Positions 1 through 9,190 of a stretch of DNA of 64,000 bases are shown one piece after another. Position numbers and translations under genes: made by a program. Origin of the DNA: Candidatus Nitrotoga sp. CP45 (lineage in GTDB: Bacteria; Pseudomonadota; Gammaproteobacteria; Burkholderiales; Gallionellaceae); NCBI GenBank assembly GCA_003402375.1, contig QFXJ01000012.1:1-64000 (forward strand). The letters are read 5' to 3'. Under the pieces are notes generated by a model. That model did not search any database and was not told the DNA's origin. It saw nothing but the letters and a program-made list of their open reading frames with translations. Each line of letters opens with the position of its first letter. The stretch's first letter is position 1.

Positions 1-5
1 GATCC

Positions 6-109
6 GGCCTGATTTATCCGCGACTCATGTATGAGAGACACTCGTGCAAGTCAATAAATACAAGTTCTATGAGCAATTTAAACTGGGTGACTCACGGATA
101 AATCGGGCC
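6..109. repeat. imperfect inverted repeat at the window edge
   Basis: Bases 6-27 and 88-109 form an inverted repeat that matches at 19 of 22 positions, with about 60 bases between the arms. The shared core is GATTTATCCG. A third, shorter relative (TTATCCGGCC) lies at 130-139. No gene is visible in 1-183. The arms could be the ends of a decayed insertion element or a long hairpin past the end of the gene at 184-933. The sequence does not decide between these. Confidence 0.5.
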
Positions 110-183
110 GAGTCTATAATCAGGAAGTTTTATCCGGCCAGTCGCCTACACCTATAGTTTGCATTTTTTCAATTCGGTGCCCG

Positions 184-933
184 TTATCCTTGCGGACTAT
201 CGGTCATCTGACCGCAATATTTCTCAAGATTTTCAGGCAGATGATCTGGGCAAACGCCGCATAGTTTATTCCCTGGCACTGCAAAATCAATGAACTTTGG
301 GTAGGGCAAATTGAGGTTCGCCATAATATCTTTGAATTGCGCCAGTGTGAGCCCTTCGCCCAGGCGAGGATTACGTTTCTTTTCCTGAGCGATGGAAGAA
401 ACACGCCGGTCTTTGTAATCATGGCCGGGATAAACCAGATACTCGTCCGGGAAAGAAAACAGCTTTTCTCTGACGCTCTTGTAAAGCGCGTCCGCGTCGC
501 CGTTCTGAAAATCGGTGCGGCCACATCCCTCGATTAGCAACGAGTCACCGGTGAATATCCGGTCGTCTGACAAATAGGCAAAATGTCCGTCAGTATGTCC
601 AGGTGTATGTATCGGCAGCAGCTGGATGCTACCCACGTTAAAAGGCGTTCCTTCTTCAATTCCCACATCTGCGCAAGGCAATCGATCTATAGCTGGCATC
701 GCTATCTTGCTTCCTACTTTGGTTTTTAATTGGAGAGCGGCGGTGATGTGGTCTGCATGAATATGGGTGTCCAAACTATAAGCCAGCGTCAATCCAAGTC
801 GGCTAATTTCGGCAAGATCACGGTCAACCGAGTTGATAACCGGATCAATGAGGACAGCTTGCCCCGTTTCCTCACAACCGAGTAAATAGGTATAGGTACT
901 TGATAACGGTTCGAACAATTGACGAAAGATCAT
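184..933 (-). CDS. MBL-fold persulfide dioxygenase-like hydrolase (ETHE1/Blh type)
   Basis: This 249-residue metallo-beta-lactamase-fold protein has the metal motif THIHADH (H57, H59, D61, H62), followed by GHTDGH, FTGDSLLIEGCGR and YPGHDY. This ETHE1-like set marks the sulfur (persulfide) dioxygenases, which oxidise glutathione persulfide to sulfite and glutathione. The short C-terminal tail adds a CGVC pair. It is divergent from a BigR-like repressor and two YeeE/YedE genes, the partners known for Blh in the Xylella and Agrobacterium bigR regulons. A role in sulfide detoxification is therefore inferred from both motif and context. The ATG at 933 gives the normal family length. Rhodanese or glyoxalase II activity is less likely. 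Confidence 0.88.
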   Translation of the reverse strand: MIFRQLFEPLSSTYTYLLGCEETGQAVLIDPVINSVDRDLAEISRLGLTLAYSLDTHIHADHITAALQLKTKVGSKIAMPAIDRLPCADVGIEEGTPFNVGSIQLLPIHTPGHTDGHFAYLSDDRIFTGDSLLIEGCGRTDFQNGDADALYKSVREKLFSFPDEYLVYPGHDYKDRRVSSIAQEKKRNPRLGEGLTLAQFKDIMANLNLPYPKFIDFAVPGNKLCGVCPDHLPENLEKYCGQMTDSPQG

Positions 934-1004
934 GGCGATGCCTTTAACTTAAATTTTTCACAAACGATCTAATGAACCGTTTCGTTAAAACAATTACAAA
1001 TAAT

Positions 1005-1076
1005 CCGTTCGGACCAAGCTTGTCGAAGGCCGCTATTGGCACGGAACTAGCGGTTCGACAAGCTTACCGCGAACGG
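1005..1076. repeat. REP-like palindrome, copy 1
   Basis: The outer ends CCGTTCGG and CGCGAACGG and the inner arms AAGCTTGTCGAA and TTCGACAAGCTT form a 72-base interrupted palindrome in the intergenic space between the two divergent sulfur genes. A second copy with the same outer ends and a related inner arm (GAGCCTGTCGAA) lies at 22924-23004. This is the pattern of a dispersed REP or small-hairpin element rather than a gene-specific terminator. Confidence 0.8.
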
Positions 1077-1272
1077 TAATGATTTGGCTGGAACCCACCA
1101 CTAGTCATAAATATACGGCTTGCTCTGGTAAGTAACAGGTGGATTCAGAAAAATATAGTAATCAATGTTTTTGCCTCAACACCACTTACTTGTCTTTGGA
1201 TTGTATCCACGTTTGATAGGAATGCAAAGGCAATCAACGCGATTCCAATAACGGTATGGATCGTAAAATACG

Positions 1273-1320
1273 ATTATCAATAATATATATTTTAATATAA
1301 TATTTTTATGTATAATTAAA
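1273..1320. promoter_or_regulatory. AT-rich dyads upstream of the BigR-like gene, possible operator
   Basis: About 45 nearly pure A/T bases end roughly 30 bases before the repressor start and contain overlapping dyads such as AATATATATT and ATTTTAATATAATAT. BigR and SqrR repressors are known to bind AT-rich palindromes overlapping their own promoters, so autoregulation is plausible. AT-rich DNA gives dyads by chance, and no exact box can be assigned. Confidence 0.35.
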
Positions 1321-1350
1321 AAAATATTACTGTTATACAGAAATGAATTT

Positions 1351-1686
1351 ATGGGTATTGCAACTGAAAAACTTGACCTGAATGCATTGCACGCTTCCGC
1401 GACTGAAGCGTGCAGATTACTAAAAGCCTTGGCCAACCCAGACCGTTTGCTATTGCTATGCCAGCTGACCCAAGCTGAGCATTGTGTCAGTGACTTGGAA
1501 AACTTGCTGGACATTAAGCAGCCGACGCTTTCGCAACAATTATCCATCCTGCGTGAAGAACAGTTAGTTACTACCCGTCGAGACGGCAAACAGATCTTTT
1601 ATTCCATTGCCAGCAAGGAAGCGATGGCCGTCATGGCAGTGTTGTATGAACAATTCTGTAAACCGGGTAAAAGAGAAAAAAAATGA
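1351..1686 (+). CDS. bigR: ArsR-family persulfide-sensing repressor (BigR/SqrR-like)
   Basis: This 111-residue winged-helix ArsR protein has the recognition helix in QPTLSQQLSILREE and the wing in TTRRDGKQIFYSI. It has four cysteines (21, 37, 45, 103). C37 and C103 are 66 residues apart, the same spacing as the redox cysteine pair of BigR and SqrR, which form a tetrasulfide or disulfide and release DNA when sulfide is present. The metal-site motif of true ArsR proteins (ELCVCDL) is only partly present, as EHCVSDL. Its stop codon overlaps the next gene by four bases, so it is translationally coupled to the transporter genes. Sulfide sensing is inferred from cysteine spacing and neighbours. Confidence 0.85.
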   Translation: MGIATEKLDLNALHASATEACRLLKALANPDRLLLLCQLTQAEHCVSDLENLLDIKQPTLSQQLSILREEQLVTTRRDGKQIFYSIASKEAMAVMAVLYEQFCKPGKREKK

Positions 1687-2117
1687 CAATCGACTGGGCA
1701 AATTTCACCCCTTGGTCATCCTTGGCTGGTGGCATAGTAATTGGTCTTGCTACAGCAATGTTCCTTTTATTTAACGGACGGATTGCGGGCATCAGCGGTA
1801 TTCTGGGTGGGCTGCTACAACCAATAAAAAAAGGTGATATTGGATGGCGGGTCGCTTTTATAACAGGTCTCATTTTTTCGCCTATCGCCTTTAGCGTAGG
1901 CGCACCTCTTCCTGAGGTTCAAATTGATGCAGGCGCTGCGTCTCTGATTATGGCTGGCCTGCTGGTGGGAATCGGCACCCGCTATGGTTCGGGTTGTACG
2001 AGCGGGCATGGTGTTTGTGGTCTTTCGCGGCTTTCACCACGCTCGATGGTAGCGACTGCCTTATTCATATTAGCCGGTTTTGTAACGGTCTTTATCACTC
2101 GCCACCTGATTGGTTAA
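1683..2117 (+). CDS. YeeE/YedE-family sulfur-compound permease, first half-size subunit
   Basis: This 144-residue, very hydrophobic protein has about four membrane helices and the family signature GIGTRYGSGCTSGHGVCGLSR. Its conserved cysteine lies in the SGCTSGHG loop. In the thiosulfate transporter TsuA (YeeE) equivalent cysteines relay the substrate, and in Xylella-type bigR operons a split pair of such proteins is encoded. This is the first member of that split pair. The ATG overlaps the repressor stop as ATGA. The substrate (sulfite, thiosulfate or a persulfide product) cannot be told from sequence. Confidence 0.88.
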   Translation: MTIDWANFTPWSSLAGGIVIGLATAMFLLFNGRIAGISGILGGLLQPIKKGDIGWRVAFITGLIFSPIAFSVGAPLPEVQIDAGAASLIMAGLLVGIGTRYGSGCTSGHGVCGLSRLSPRSMVATALFILAGFVTVFITRHLIG

Positions 2118-2127
2118 GGAGATTACG

Positions 2128-2565
2128 ATGCAAGTTTTAATGGCATTCATCACAGGCTTGATATTTGGCCTAGGCCTGATTTTGTCCGGCATGACAGATC
2201 CGTCCAAAGTGATTGGCTTTCTGGATATTACTGGCGCATGGAATCCATCGTTGCTGTTCGTAATGGGCGGCGCCGTACTAATAGCGGCGATCGCATTTCG
2301 CTTTGCGAAAACTCGCCCGAAAGCGCTGCTAGGTGACACCATGCGCTTACCAACTGCACGCCAGATTGATAAGCGACTAATTTTGGGCGGATTGACATTC
2401 GGGGTCGGCTGGGGCTTGAGCGGTTATTGCCCTGGTCCGGCGTTGGCTTCGCTTGCCATCGGTGGGAGCAAGCCACTGATCTTTGTCGTCGCCATGCTTG
2501 TCGGTATGGCGATTTTCGAAATCCATGATAGTCGTTCAAGGGCACACAAATGCAAAGCAGTGTAA
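2128..2565 (+). CDS. YeeE/YedE-family sulfur-compound permease, second half-size subunit
   Basis: This is the partner of the preceding gene: 145 residues, about four membrane helices, with the signatures GLGLILSGMTDPSKV and GVGWGLSGYCPGPAL, the latter carrying the conserved cysteine. I place the start at the ATG at 2128 because AAGGAG lies seven bases upstream. A TTG six codons earlier is in frame but has no such site. The gene probably forms a heteromeric permease with the subunit encoded immediately before it. The C-terminal tail RSRAHKC is hydrophilic. Confidence 0.86.
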   Translation: MQVLMAFITGLIFGLGLILSGMTDPSKVIGFLDITGAWNPSLLFVMGGAVLIAAIAFRFAKTRPKALLGDTMRLPTARQIDKRLILGGLTFGVGWGLSGYCPGPALASLAIGGSKPLIFVVAMLVGMAIFEIHDSRSRAHKCKAV

Positions 2566-2638
2566 TTTCCCCTGAGCCGCGTATGCAAATGGCAATGACT
2601 ACTGTAATACACGACCTACGATTCAATAAGAGGCGACA

Positions 2639-3442
2639 ATGGTAATCGAACTGGGATTAGGCTTAGCGGTTGGCGCAATAATGGCACTAACTGGTGCCGG
2701 GGGTGGGATATTGGCAGTTCCGCTGCTCGTATTCGGCCTGCAGCTTAGTGTGACCCAAGCAGGGCCGATTGGTTTATTAGCCGTAGGACTGGCTGCCGCT
2801 TTAGGAGCGGCAGCCGGTTTGAAAGCAGGTATTGTTCGCTATAAAGCGGCGCTAGTAATGTCCATTACCGGCATGTTCCTATCGCCTTTTGGTGTATGGT
2901 TTTCCCACAGACTCGACAGCCGTTGGTTAAGTGTTCTGTTTTCCACCATCTTGTTCTTCGTTGCATATCGGACTTTCCACCAAGCACAGAATTATTCAAG
3001 CGATAATAAAGACCATCAAATCGAGAAGCTCACATGCGTTCAATACGCCAATAGCAGTCAATTCGTCTGGACTACCCGCTGCATACGCACCTTGGCGATA
3101 ACTGGCGGCATTGCCGGATTGCTCTCTGGTTTACTGGGTGTGGGAAGCGGCTTTGTGGTTGTTCCAGCTTTACAACGCTATACAGATTTGGCCATTCAGT
3201 CCGTTATCGCCACGTCATTAGCAGTCATCACGTTAGTGTCATTAACAGGCGTGCTATTCAGTTCTGCGACTAGCCACATTGATTGGGCAGTTGCAATACC
3301 GTTTTGCGCTGGCGCCTTGACAGGGATGGCCATAGGAAAATTAATGTGTTCTCGGCTATTTAGCAGGGCCCAATTACTGACAGGTTTTGCCGCTCTGTCC
3401 ACAGTCGCAGCGGCTGGAATGGTGGCCAAATTGTTTGTGTAA
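2639..3442 (+). CDS. TauE/SafE-family sulfite/anion exporter
   Basis: This 267-residue protein has two homologous hydrophobic halves, each opening with a glycine-rich GAGGG or GVGSG segment (near residues 20 and 170), the layout of TauE/SafE permeases. The family exports sulfite, sulfoacetate or related anions. It follows the YeeE/YedE pair by 73 bases with a GAGG ribosome site. As last gene of the BigR-like operon it is a likely exit route for sulfite made by the dioxygenase. That assignment is inferred from context. Confidence 0.85.
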   Translation: MVIELGLGLAVGAIMALTGAGGGILAVPLLVFGLQLSVTQAGPIGLLAVGLAAALGAAAGLKAGIVRYKAALVMSITGMFLSPFGVWFSHRLDSRWLSVLFSTILFFVAYRTFHQAQNYSSDNKDHQIEKLTCVQYANSSQFVWTTRCIRTLAITGGIAGLLSGLLGVGSGFVVVPALQRYTDLAIQSVIATSLAVITLVSLTGVLFSSATSHIDWAVAIPFCAGALTGMAIGKLMCSRLFSRAQLLTGFAALSTVAAAGMVAKLFV

Positions 3443-3555
3443 AATTCTGGCGCAAGCAATAACCCAATACCCGAATTCACGTGAGCGAAAGACTTTAAAC
3501 AGGTGAGATTTCGTAGGCTACACAAAAATTATCTGAAGTAAAACAAGACACCAAT

Positions 3556-4461
3556 TTAAACAGTATTTACCGCAGAATCCTCCGCTGCCGTAACCACCGC
3601 TGGCTGTTTGGTAAGCAACGTAATCAGCGTAACAAGCTGGCCGCGCATTTGGCGCCGGTCTACAATCATATCAATCGCGCCATGCTGCATCAAAAATTCC
3701 GCTCGCTGGAAACCGTCCGGCAACGTCTCGCGCACCGTTTGCTGAATCACCCGCGCACCCGCAAAACCGATTAGCGCACCGGGCTCCGCAATGACCACAT
3801 CACCCATGAAAGCAAAACTGGCGGATACTCCACCCATAGTCGGATCAGTCAGCACAGAAATAAAGGGCAGTTTTTCTGCGCTCAATTGGGTCAACGCAGC
3901 ACAGGTTTTTGCCATTTGCATTAACGACAACAAGCCTTCTTGCATACGCGCCCCCCCACTGGCGGCAAAACATACAAAAGGGACTTTTTGTTCGGTAGCA
4001 AGCTGCACACCGCGCACGAAACGTTCTCCCACTACCGAACCCATGGAGCCGCCCATGAAGCTAAATTCAAATACCGCCGCCACCAGGGGAATGGCATGCA
4101 CACTTCCCTGCATTACCACCAGCGCGTCACTCTCACCGGTATCACGCTGCGCCGCCGTCAGACGCTCACTGTATTTTCTGCTATCTTTAAATTTCAGCGT
4201 ATCCAATGACTGCACTTCAGCACCGATCTCGAAACGCCCCTCCGCATCTAATAACCAGTTTAGCCGAGTACGCGCGGTAACACGGTGATGGTGATTGCAC
4301 TTGGGACAAACACTTTTGTTTTTTTCCAAATCAGAGTAGTACAGTACCCCTTGGCATGATGGACATTTATGCCACAGTCCTTCTGGCACATTCTTCTTGC
4401 TCTCATCCCCCAACTCCCTACGTTTAATTTTTGGGGGTAATAATTTCTGAAACCAACTCAT
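3556..4461 (-). CDS. accD: acetyl-CoA carboxylase carboxyltransferase subunit beta
   Basis: AccD pairs with AccA to move the carboxyl group from biotin to acetyl-CoA, giving malonyl-CoA for fatty acid synthesis. The 301-residue protein begins with the four-cysteine zinc ribbon (CPSC and CPKC, near residues 33-55) and continues with the crotonase-fold carboxyltransferase domain, including [12 protein letters not shown] and SGGARMQEG. Length and start ([10 protein letters not shown]) are typical. It lies downstream of trpA in the usual betaproteobacterial order, but the folC gene that normally follows is missing; the convergent sulfur operon lies there instead. Confidence 0.97.
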   Translation of the reverse strand: MSWFQKLLPPKIKRRELGDESKKNVPEGLWHKCPSCQGVLYYSDLEKNKSVCPKCNHHHRVTARTRLNWLLDAEGRFEIGAEVQSLDTLKFKDSRKYSERLTAAQRDTGESDALVVMQGSVHAIPLVAAVFEFSFMGGSMGSVVGERFVRGVQLATEQKVPFVCFAASGGARMQEGLLSLMQMAKTCAALTQLSAEKLPFISVLTDPTMGGVSASFAFMGDVVIAEPGALIGFAGARVIQQTVRETLPDGFQRAEFLMQHGAIDMIVDRRQMRGQLVTLITLLTKQPAVVTAAEDSAVNTV

Positions 4462-4695
4462 GCAATCCTCCTAAATCTTTAACCCGAACGTTGCATTTGT
4501 CGCATGATAATTGCGCAGAATTTTCGCCAGTTGGATAAAGCGCCCAACCTTGCGAACCTCACTTATTTGATAAGCATCAAAACGGAGAAGCAGTGTAGTT
4601 ACTCACACATTCGACAGAACAAAACTTTGTGTCTTAAAGCTTGTTTGAATCTCTTTACGCAGTGATTTTTAAAATTATGAGTAGCAGGAAATATC

Positions 4696-5496
4696 CTAGA
4701 CCTGATTTATTGCCAAGCGCAATTCTTTAACCAGCCTTGCGACATTGGCTATGACAGCTTCTTCGTTCGAATCCTCAATTTCCTGCACAATGCGGCTACC
4801 AACCACCACGCCATCGCAAAGCTTCGAGACTGCTCGTGCTGTTTCTGCGTCACGGATACCAAAACCTACGCCTATCGGTAGGCCGATATACTGTCGAATG
4901 TGCGGAATTTTCTGCGCTATCGCTGACAAGTCCAGATGCCCCGCCCCAGTCACGCCTTTAAGCGACACGTAATACACATAGCCCCGCGCCACTTTAGCCA
5001 CCTGCGTGATACGTTCATCGGATGTAGTGGGTGCAAGCAAAAAAATAGGGTCTACACCGTGGCGATGCAAGTGACCAAATGCCTCGTGGCTTTCTTCCGG
5101 CGGAAAATCCACCGTCAATACGCCGTCCACCCCTACTTGCGCGCAGCGCACGGCGAAACGTTCCCAGCCCATTGCCTCGATCGGATTACCATAACCCATC
5201 AGCACGACGGGCGTGCTCGCATCTGTGGTGCGAAATTTCGCCACCATATCAAGTACGTCATGCAACGCTACACCATGCTTGAGTGCCCGCTCCGAAGAGC
5301 GCTGTATAGTTGGGCCATCCGCCATTGGATCGGAAAATGGCACGCCAATTTCAATGATGTCTGCGCCCGCCTCTACCAGCGCATGCATCAGCGAAACAGT
5401 AAGTTGCGGATTGGGATCGCCCGCCGTAATAAAGGGAATCAGCGCCTTACCGCCGCGCTGCTTAAGTTTTTCAAAAGTGGGCTGAATACGTGACAT
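4696..5496 (-). CDS. trpA: tryptophan synthase alpha chain
   Basis: TrpA cleaves indole-3-glycerol phosphate to indole and glyceraldehyde 3-phosphate and passes indole to TrpB. The 266-residue barrel shows the two catalytic acids in [14 protein letters not shown] and the phosphate-binding GVGFGIRD and VVVGSRIV segments. The gene follows trpB by 30 bases in an apparent trpF-trpB-trpA operon. The 234 bases between it and accD contain no gene that I can see. Confidence 0.97.
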   Translation of the reverse strand: MSRIQPTFEKLKQRGGKALIPFITAGDPNPQLTVSLMHALVEAGADIIEIGVPFSDPMADGPTIQRSSERALKHGVALHDVLDMVAKFRTTDASTPVVLMGYGNPIEAMGWERFAVRCAQVGVDGVLTVDFPPEESHEAFGHLHRHGVDPIFLLAPTTSDERITQVAKVARGYVYYVSLKGVTGAGHLDLSAIAQKIPHIRQYIGLPIGVGFGIRDAETARAVSKLCDGVVVGSRIVQEIEDSNEEAVIANVARLVKELRLAINQV

Positions 5497-5526
5497 GGGG
5501 TACCTGCAAAATAATTCCAGAAAAGG

Positions 5527-6738
5527 TTACAGTTCAATACCAGAAACCCGCGCTACGGTCACCATATCCTTGTCGCCGCGCCCAGATAGGTTGACCAGCA
5601 AGACTTTATCATGCCCCATCGTCGGTGCGATCTTGGCCGCATAAGCCAAAGCATGACTGGATTCCAGCGCAGGAATAATACCTTCGTAATGACATAAATC
5701 ATGAAAAGCCTGTAGCGCCTCACTATCCTCAATGGCTACATATTGCGCGCGCCCACTGTCTTTAAGCCATGCGTGTTCTGGGCCGACACCGGGATAATCC
5801 AGCCCGGCGGAAATAGAGTGTGTTTCAATGATTTGGCCATTCCCATCCTGCAACAAATAAGTACGATTACCATGCAGCACGCCCGGCTTGCCCGCAGTCA
5901 ATGCGGCTGCGTGTTGGCCACTGGCAATGCCGCTACCCGCCGCTTCCACACCGATAAGCTGTACGCCAGGCACTTCGATGTAAGAATGAAAAATACCCAT
6001 GGCGTTTGAGCCTCCTCCCACGCAGGCGATCACCGCGTCCGGCTGGCGTCCTGCCAATTCCGGCATCTGAACCACGCATTCCTTGCTTACCACTGAATTA
6101 AAATCACGCACCATCATCGGATACGGATGCGGTCCAGCCACAGTGCCGATGATGTAAAAAGTATTTTCGATGTTGGTGACCCAATCGCGCATTGCCTCGT
6201 TGAGCGCATCCTTAAGTGTTTTGGAACCGCTCTCTACTGGCACAACAGTAGCACCCAGGAGCTTCATGCGATATACATTAGTGGCCTGACGTTTAATATC
6301 CTCCGCACCCATGTACACCACGCACTCCATGCCGTAACGTGCCGCCACGGTAGCCGTCGCCACGCCGTGCTGACCCGCACCGGTCTCGGCAATCACACGC
6401 GGTTTGCCCATGCGCTTAGCCAACAGCGCCTGTCCTACAGTGTTATTCACCTTATGCGCGCCGGTATGATTAAGGTCTTCACGCTTCAAATAAATCTGCG
6501 CACCTCCAAGTTTTTGCGACCAGTGCCGGGCGTGGTAAATCGGACTAGGGCGCCCAACATAATGCTTCAGCTCATAGGCAAACTCAGCCTTGAACTCAGG
6601 ATCAACAGAATAATGCTCATAAGCAACACGTAATTCATCCAGTGCGCCCATTAAAGTTTCGGCAACGTAAATACCGCCGTAAGGTCCAAAATGACCCGTG
6701 CTGTCAGGATAGTTATAAGCCAATTTTCTTAACCTCAT
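5527..6738 (-). CDS. trpB: tryptophan synthase beta chain
   Basis: TrpB is the PLP enzyme that joins indole and serine to give tryptophan. It has the Schiff-base lysine in [10 protein letters not shown], the phosphate loop in [10 protein letters not shown], and the typical N-terminal GHFGPYGG. I prefer the ATG at 6738 (403 residues) because family members have only a few residues before the [11 protein letters not shown] segment. The ATG at 6765 has a better ribosome site (AAGGA) and remains possible; the longest reading (6804) would overlap trpF by 92 bases. With the 6738 start the overlap with trpF is 26 bases, so translation is probably coupled. Confidence 0.96.
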   Translation of the reverse strand: MRLRKLAYNYPDSTGHFGPYGGIYVAETLMGALDELRVAYEHYSVDPEFKAEFAYELKHYVGRPSPIYHARHWSQKLGGAQIYLKREDLNHTGAHKVNNTVGQALLAKRMGKPRVIAETGAGQHGVATATVAARYGMECVVYMGAEDIKRQATNVYRMKLLGATVVPVESGSKTLKDALNEAMRDWVTNIENTFYIIGTVAGPHPYPMMVRDFNSVVSKECVVQMPELAGRQPDAVIACVGGGSNAMGIFHSYIEVPGVQLIGVEAAGSGIASGQHAAALTAGKPGVLHGNRTYLLQDGNGQIIETHSISAGLDYPGVGPEHAWLKDSGRAQYVAIEDSEALQAFHDLCHYEGIIPALESSHALAYAAKIAPTMGHDKVLLVNLSGRGDKDMVTVARVSGIEL

Positions 6739-7333
6739 TGATGAATGCGGCGATTTTCGCTGCATCCTTAATTCCTTTCGCAGCTTCCACACCGCTGGAA
6801 ACATCTACTGCCCAAGGCCGCACCTGCTTGATTGCATCCGCCACATTATTTACGTGCAAGCCACCGGACAAAACTACAGGTAGGGGCAAATTGTGTGGTA
6901 TCAGTGTCCAATCAAACGATACTCCCGTGCCACCATGCGTACCTTCGATGAAGGCATCAAGCAATAAACCCTGTGCATCTTTATAACGCGCTGCGCATTG
7001 TACCAAATCCACCCCATATTTGACTCGCACCGCCTTCAAATAAGGGCGATTAAACTGCGCGCAAAATTTGGGTTCTTCCTCCCCGTGAAACTGCAACACA
7101 TCCAACGGTACCTGCTGCAATATCTCTTGCACCGCTTCTGCACTAGGATTCACGAACAACCCCACCAGCGTCACGAATGGCGGAACCGCAGCCGCCAATT
7201 GAGCAGCCTGCTTCGACGATACATAACGCGGACTTCTATCATAGAACACCAGTCCGAGCGCATCCGCACCGCTATGCGCGGCGGCCAGCACATCTTCCAC
7301 ACGCGTGATGCCGCAAATCTTGATTCGGGTCAT
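6713..7333 (-). CDS. trpF: phosphoribosylanthranilate isomerase
   Basis: TrpF converts phosphoribosylanthranilate to the CdRP intermediate of tryptophan synthesis. The 206-residue barrel starts with [11 protein letters not shown], whose cysteine is the catalytic base, and ends with the general-acid aspartate in [10 protein letters not shown]. An extra 17 residues are open upstream, but the family starts at MTRIKICG, so 7333 is chosen. It is the first gene of the trpF-trpB-trpA run. The 252 bases back to truA hold no recognisable gene. Confidence 0.96.
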   Translation of the reverse strand: MTRIKICGITRVEDVLAAAHSGADALGLVFYDRSPRYVSSKQAAQLAAAVPPFVTLVGLFVNPSAEAVQEILQQVPLDVLQFHGEEEPKFCAQFNRPYLKAVRVKYGVDLVQCAARYKDAQGLLLDAFIEGTHGGTGVSFDWTLIPHNLPLPVVLSGGLHVNNVADAIKQVRPWAVDVSSGVEAAKGIKDAAKIAAFINEVKKIGL

Positions 7334-7585
7334 AGTTATGAAACACGCTGATAAAAAATCGAGGCGGCATTGTAATGCATACAAGCGCTAGGCCAAATTT
7401 CAACCTAAATACTTTCAATTCATTGACCTTTAAGCGGATTAATAAATAATGGCCCTCAGCTCCATCCAAAGCTCCAACATATGAAGCAATACCGACACAT
7501 CAATTCATTAAATATTTTACAAAAACTAAATTTAATCAATATACTACAAGGATGATACCACTCGCATGTAGCACTCAAGCGCACC

Positions 7586-8347
7586 CTACTCGAGTTGTGG
7601 CAATTCCCATTTCACATCGTACGTAACCCGGCGCAGATACAAACCATCTGGTGCAAAAGTTGGTGCAGCAAGACTACGCTCCCGACCTTCCAGTACTTCG
7701 CGCATCCACTGCGGCGGGTGCTTGCCCTTTCCTATATATACCAGACAACCAACGATGTTGCGCACCATATGGTGCAAGAAGGCATTGGCGCTAAGATCGA
7801 AAATTATCGTATCGCCTTGCTTTTTAATGTCGAGTTGCGCCAAGTTTTTGATAGGTGATTTGGCTTGGCATTCTGCGGCGCGCAGGGCACTAAAATCATG
7901 CTCACCCAATAAATACTGCGCGGCTTCACGCATCTTTTCCACATTCAGTGGTGCATGAAACCAGCCTGCTTTGCCATGCTGTATGGCATTGCGCACTGAG
8001 CGGTTGATAAGTAGATAGCGGTAACTACGTGCCTGAGCAGAAAACCGCGCATGAAATTCTTCCGGCACAGTATGTGCCCACAATACAGCGATGCTGTTCG
8101 GCAACAAGGCATTAACGCCGCGTACCCAAGCAGTCAGTGGCCTTGTTACGTTGGTATTAAAGTGCATTACTTGTTCCTGCGCGTGTACACCGGTATCGGT
8201 ACGACCAGCTGCAACGACTAAAATGCGTTCATTGGCAATCCCGCTCAAAGCAACTTGTAGTGCATCTTGCACAGTATGGCCACCAGCTTGACTTTGCCAG
8301 CCGAAATACTGGCTACCGTCGTATTCCACACCGAGTGCAATTCTCAC
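7586..8347 (-). CDS. truA: tRNA pseudouridine(38-40) synthase
   Basis: TruA makes pseudouridine at positions 38-40 of the tRNA anticodon arm. The 253-residue protein has the catalytic aspartate in AAGRTDTGVHA and the second conserved region FLHHMVRNIVG. It overlaps the upstream membrane-protein gene by four bases. Position between fimV and trpF is the usual order in this group. Confidence 0.97.
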   Translation of the reverse strand: MRIALGVEYDGSQYFGWQSQAGGHTVQDALQVALSGIANERILVVAAGRTDTGVHAQEQVMHFNTNVTRPLTAWVRGVNALLPNSIAVLWAHTVPEEFHARFSAQARSYRYLLINRSVRNAIQHGKAGWFHAPLNVEKMREAAQYLLGEHDFSALRAAECQAKSPIKNLAQLDIKKQGDTIIFDLSANAFLHHMVRNIVGCLVYIGKGKHPPQWMREVLEGRERSLAAPTFAPDGLYLRRVTYDVKWELPQLE

Positions 8348-8958
8348 AGCAGCACAAACATAAACAAGGCGCAGCCTATAGTGAGTATCATGCCATCATG
8401 CATTGTGAATGGAGTGGTGTGCAGTTCGATGCTGTGCGGTTTAACCTCCGCTGGGGCCAGCATTTGTCCGATGTTGGTTCGCCAATTACCTGTGGTATTC
8501 CATACAATGGATTCGGCATACTGCAAGGTTAGCGCTAAACGAACTGCCAGGCGCTCACGAGACAAACCGACATACCTTAGTGGATAAGTCAAAACATATA
8601 TACCACTGATAAGTTGCTGTCGGGACAACAGGCTTAACAGGATAGCCAAGCTTGCCAGCGTAAATGCCAAGCGGCACAACTGCAACAGACCACCGGTCAA
8701 ACCTTCATGTGTCGGACTGAATTGTGCAAGTGATGCCCACACAGCTACACCCGGTGTCGCATAGGCATAAATGAAAAGCAGCGATAGCATAATCCAACGC
8801 GTACGGCGCAATAGTGTAATCAAACGGGTAGCGGACAAAGCATAGGCCACTGCTAACAGCAGAAAACCTGCAAACAGCAATCCTGTGGCTTGCAATGATT
8901 GAATTGAAATAACGAGACAGACCCAAAGGAGGATAAGCACGGCAGGGTGCATCATCAA
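8344..8958 (-). CDS. CbiQ/EcfT-like transmembrane protein
   Basis: This 204-residue protein has about five hydrophobic segments, and its middle contains LLRRTRWIMLSLLFIYA followed by TPG, a pattern seen in the T component (CbiQ/EcfT) of energy-coupling factor transporters. The usual coupling-helix Ala-Arg-Gly motifs are poorly preserved: only RYVGLSRERLAVRLAL resembles one. No ATPase or substrate-binding subunit is nearby. The gene overlaps truA by four bases, so the two are probably co-translated. Family placement is moderate and the substrate is unknown. Confidence 0.6.
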   Translation of the reverse strand: MMMHPAVLILLWVCLVISIQSLQATGLLFAGFLLLAVAYALSATRLITLLRRTRWIMLSLLFIYAYATPGVAVWASLAQFSPTHEGLTGGLLQLCRLAFTLASLAILLSLLSRQQLISGIYVLTYPLRYVGLSRERLAVRLALTLQYAESIVWNTTGNWRTNIGQMLAPAEVKPHSIELHTTPFTMHDGMILTIGCALFMFVLL

Positions 8959-9190
8959 AAACCTCTAAACCCATTGATAGTTAAGAATAGTAACGGGCGC
9001 CTCTAAAAACAAGACGCAAAACTATCGATTACACAGACTGTCTGCAGAAGTCAGCTTTATTTCGATTGGACTAAACTGCGGGTGCAAATAAGCGAGCAAT
9101 TCACGACACTAATGACCGTAATAACGCTAAAGAACACTATCCAAAAAACGGCAGTCGCAAATTGCAGGCTGTTACCAATGTGGGTATATG

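Noticed and set aside
8996-9060. A second MITE copy starting GGGCGCCTCTAAAAA
   Set aside because: The first 15 bases resemble the MITE end, but no inverted partner or flanking duplication was found in the next 200 bases.
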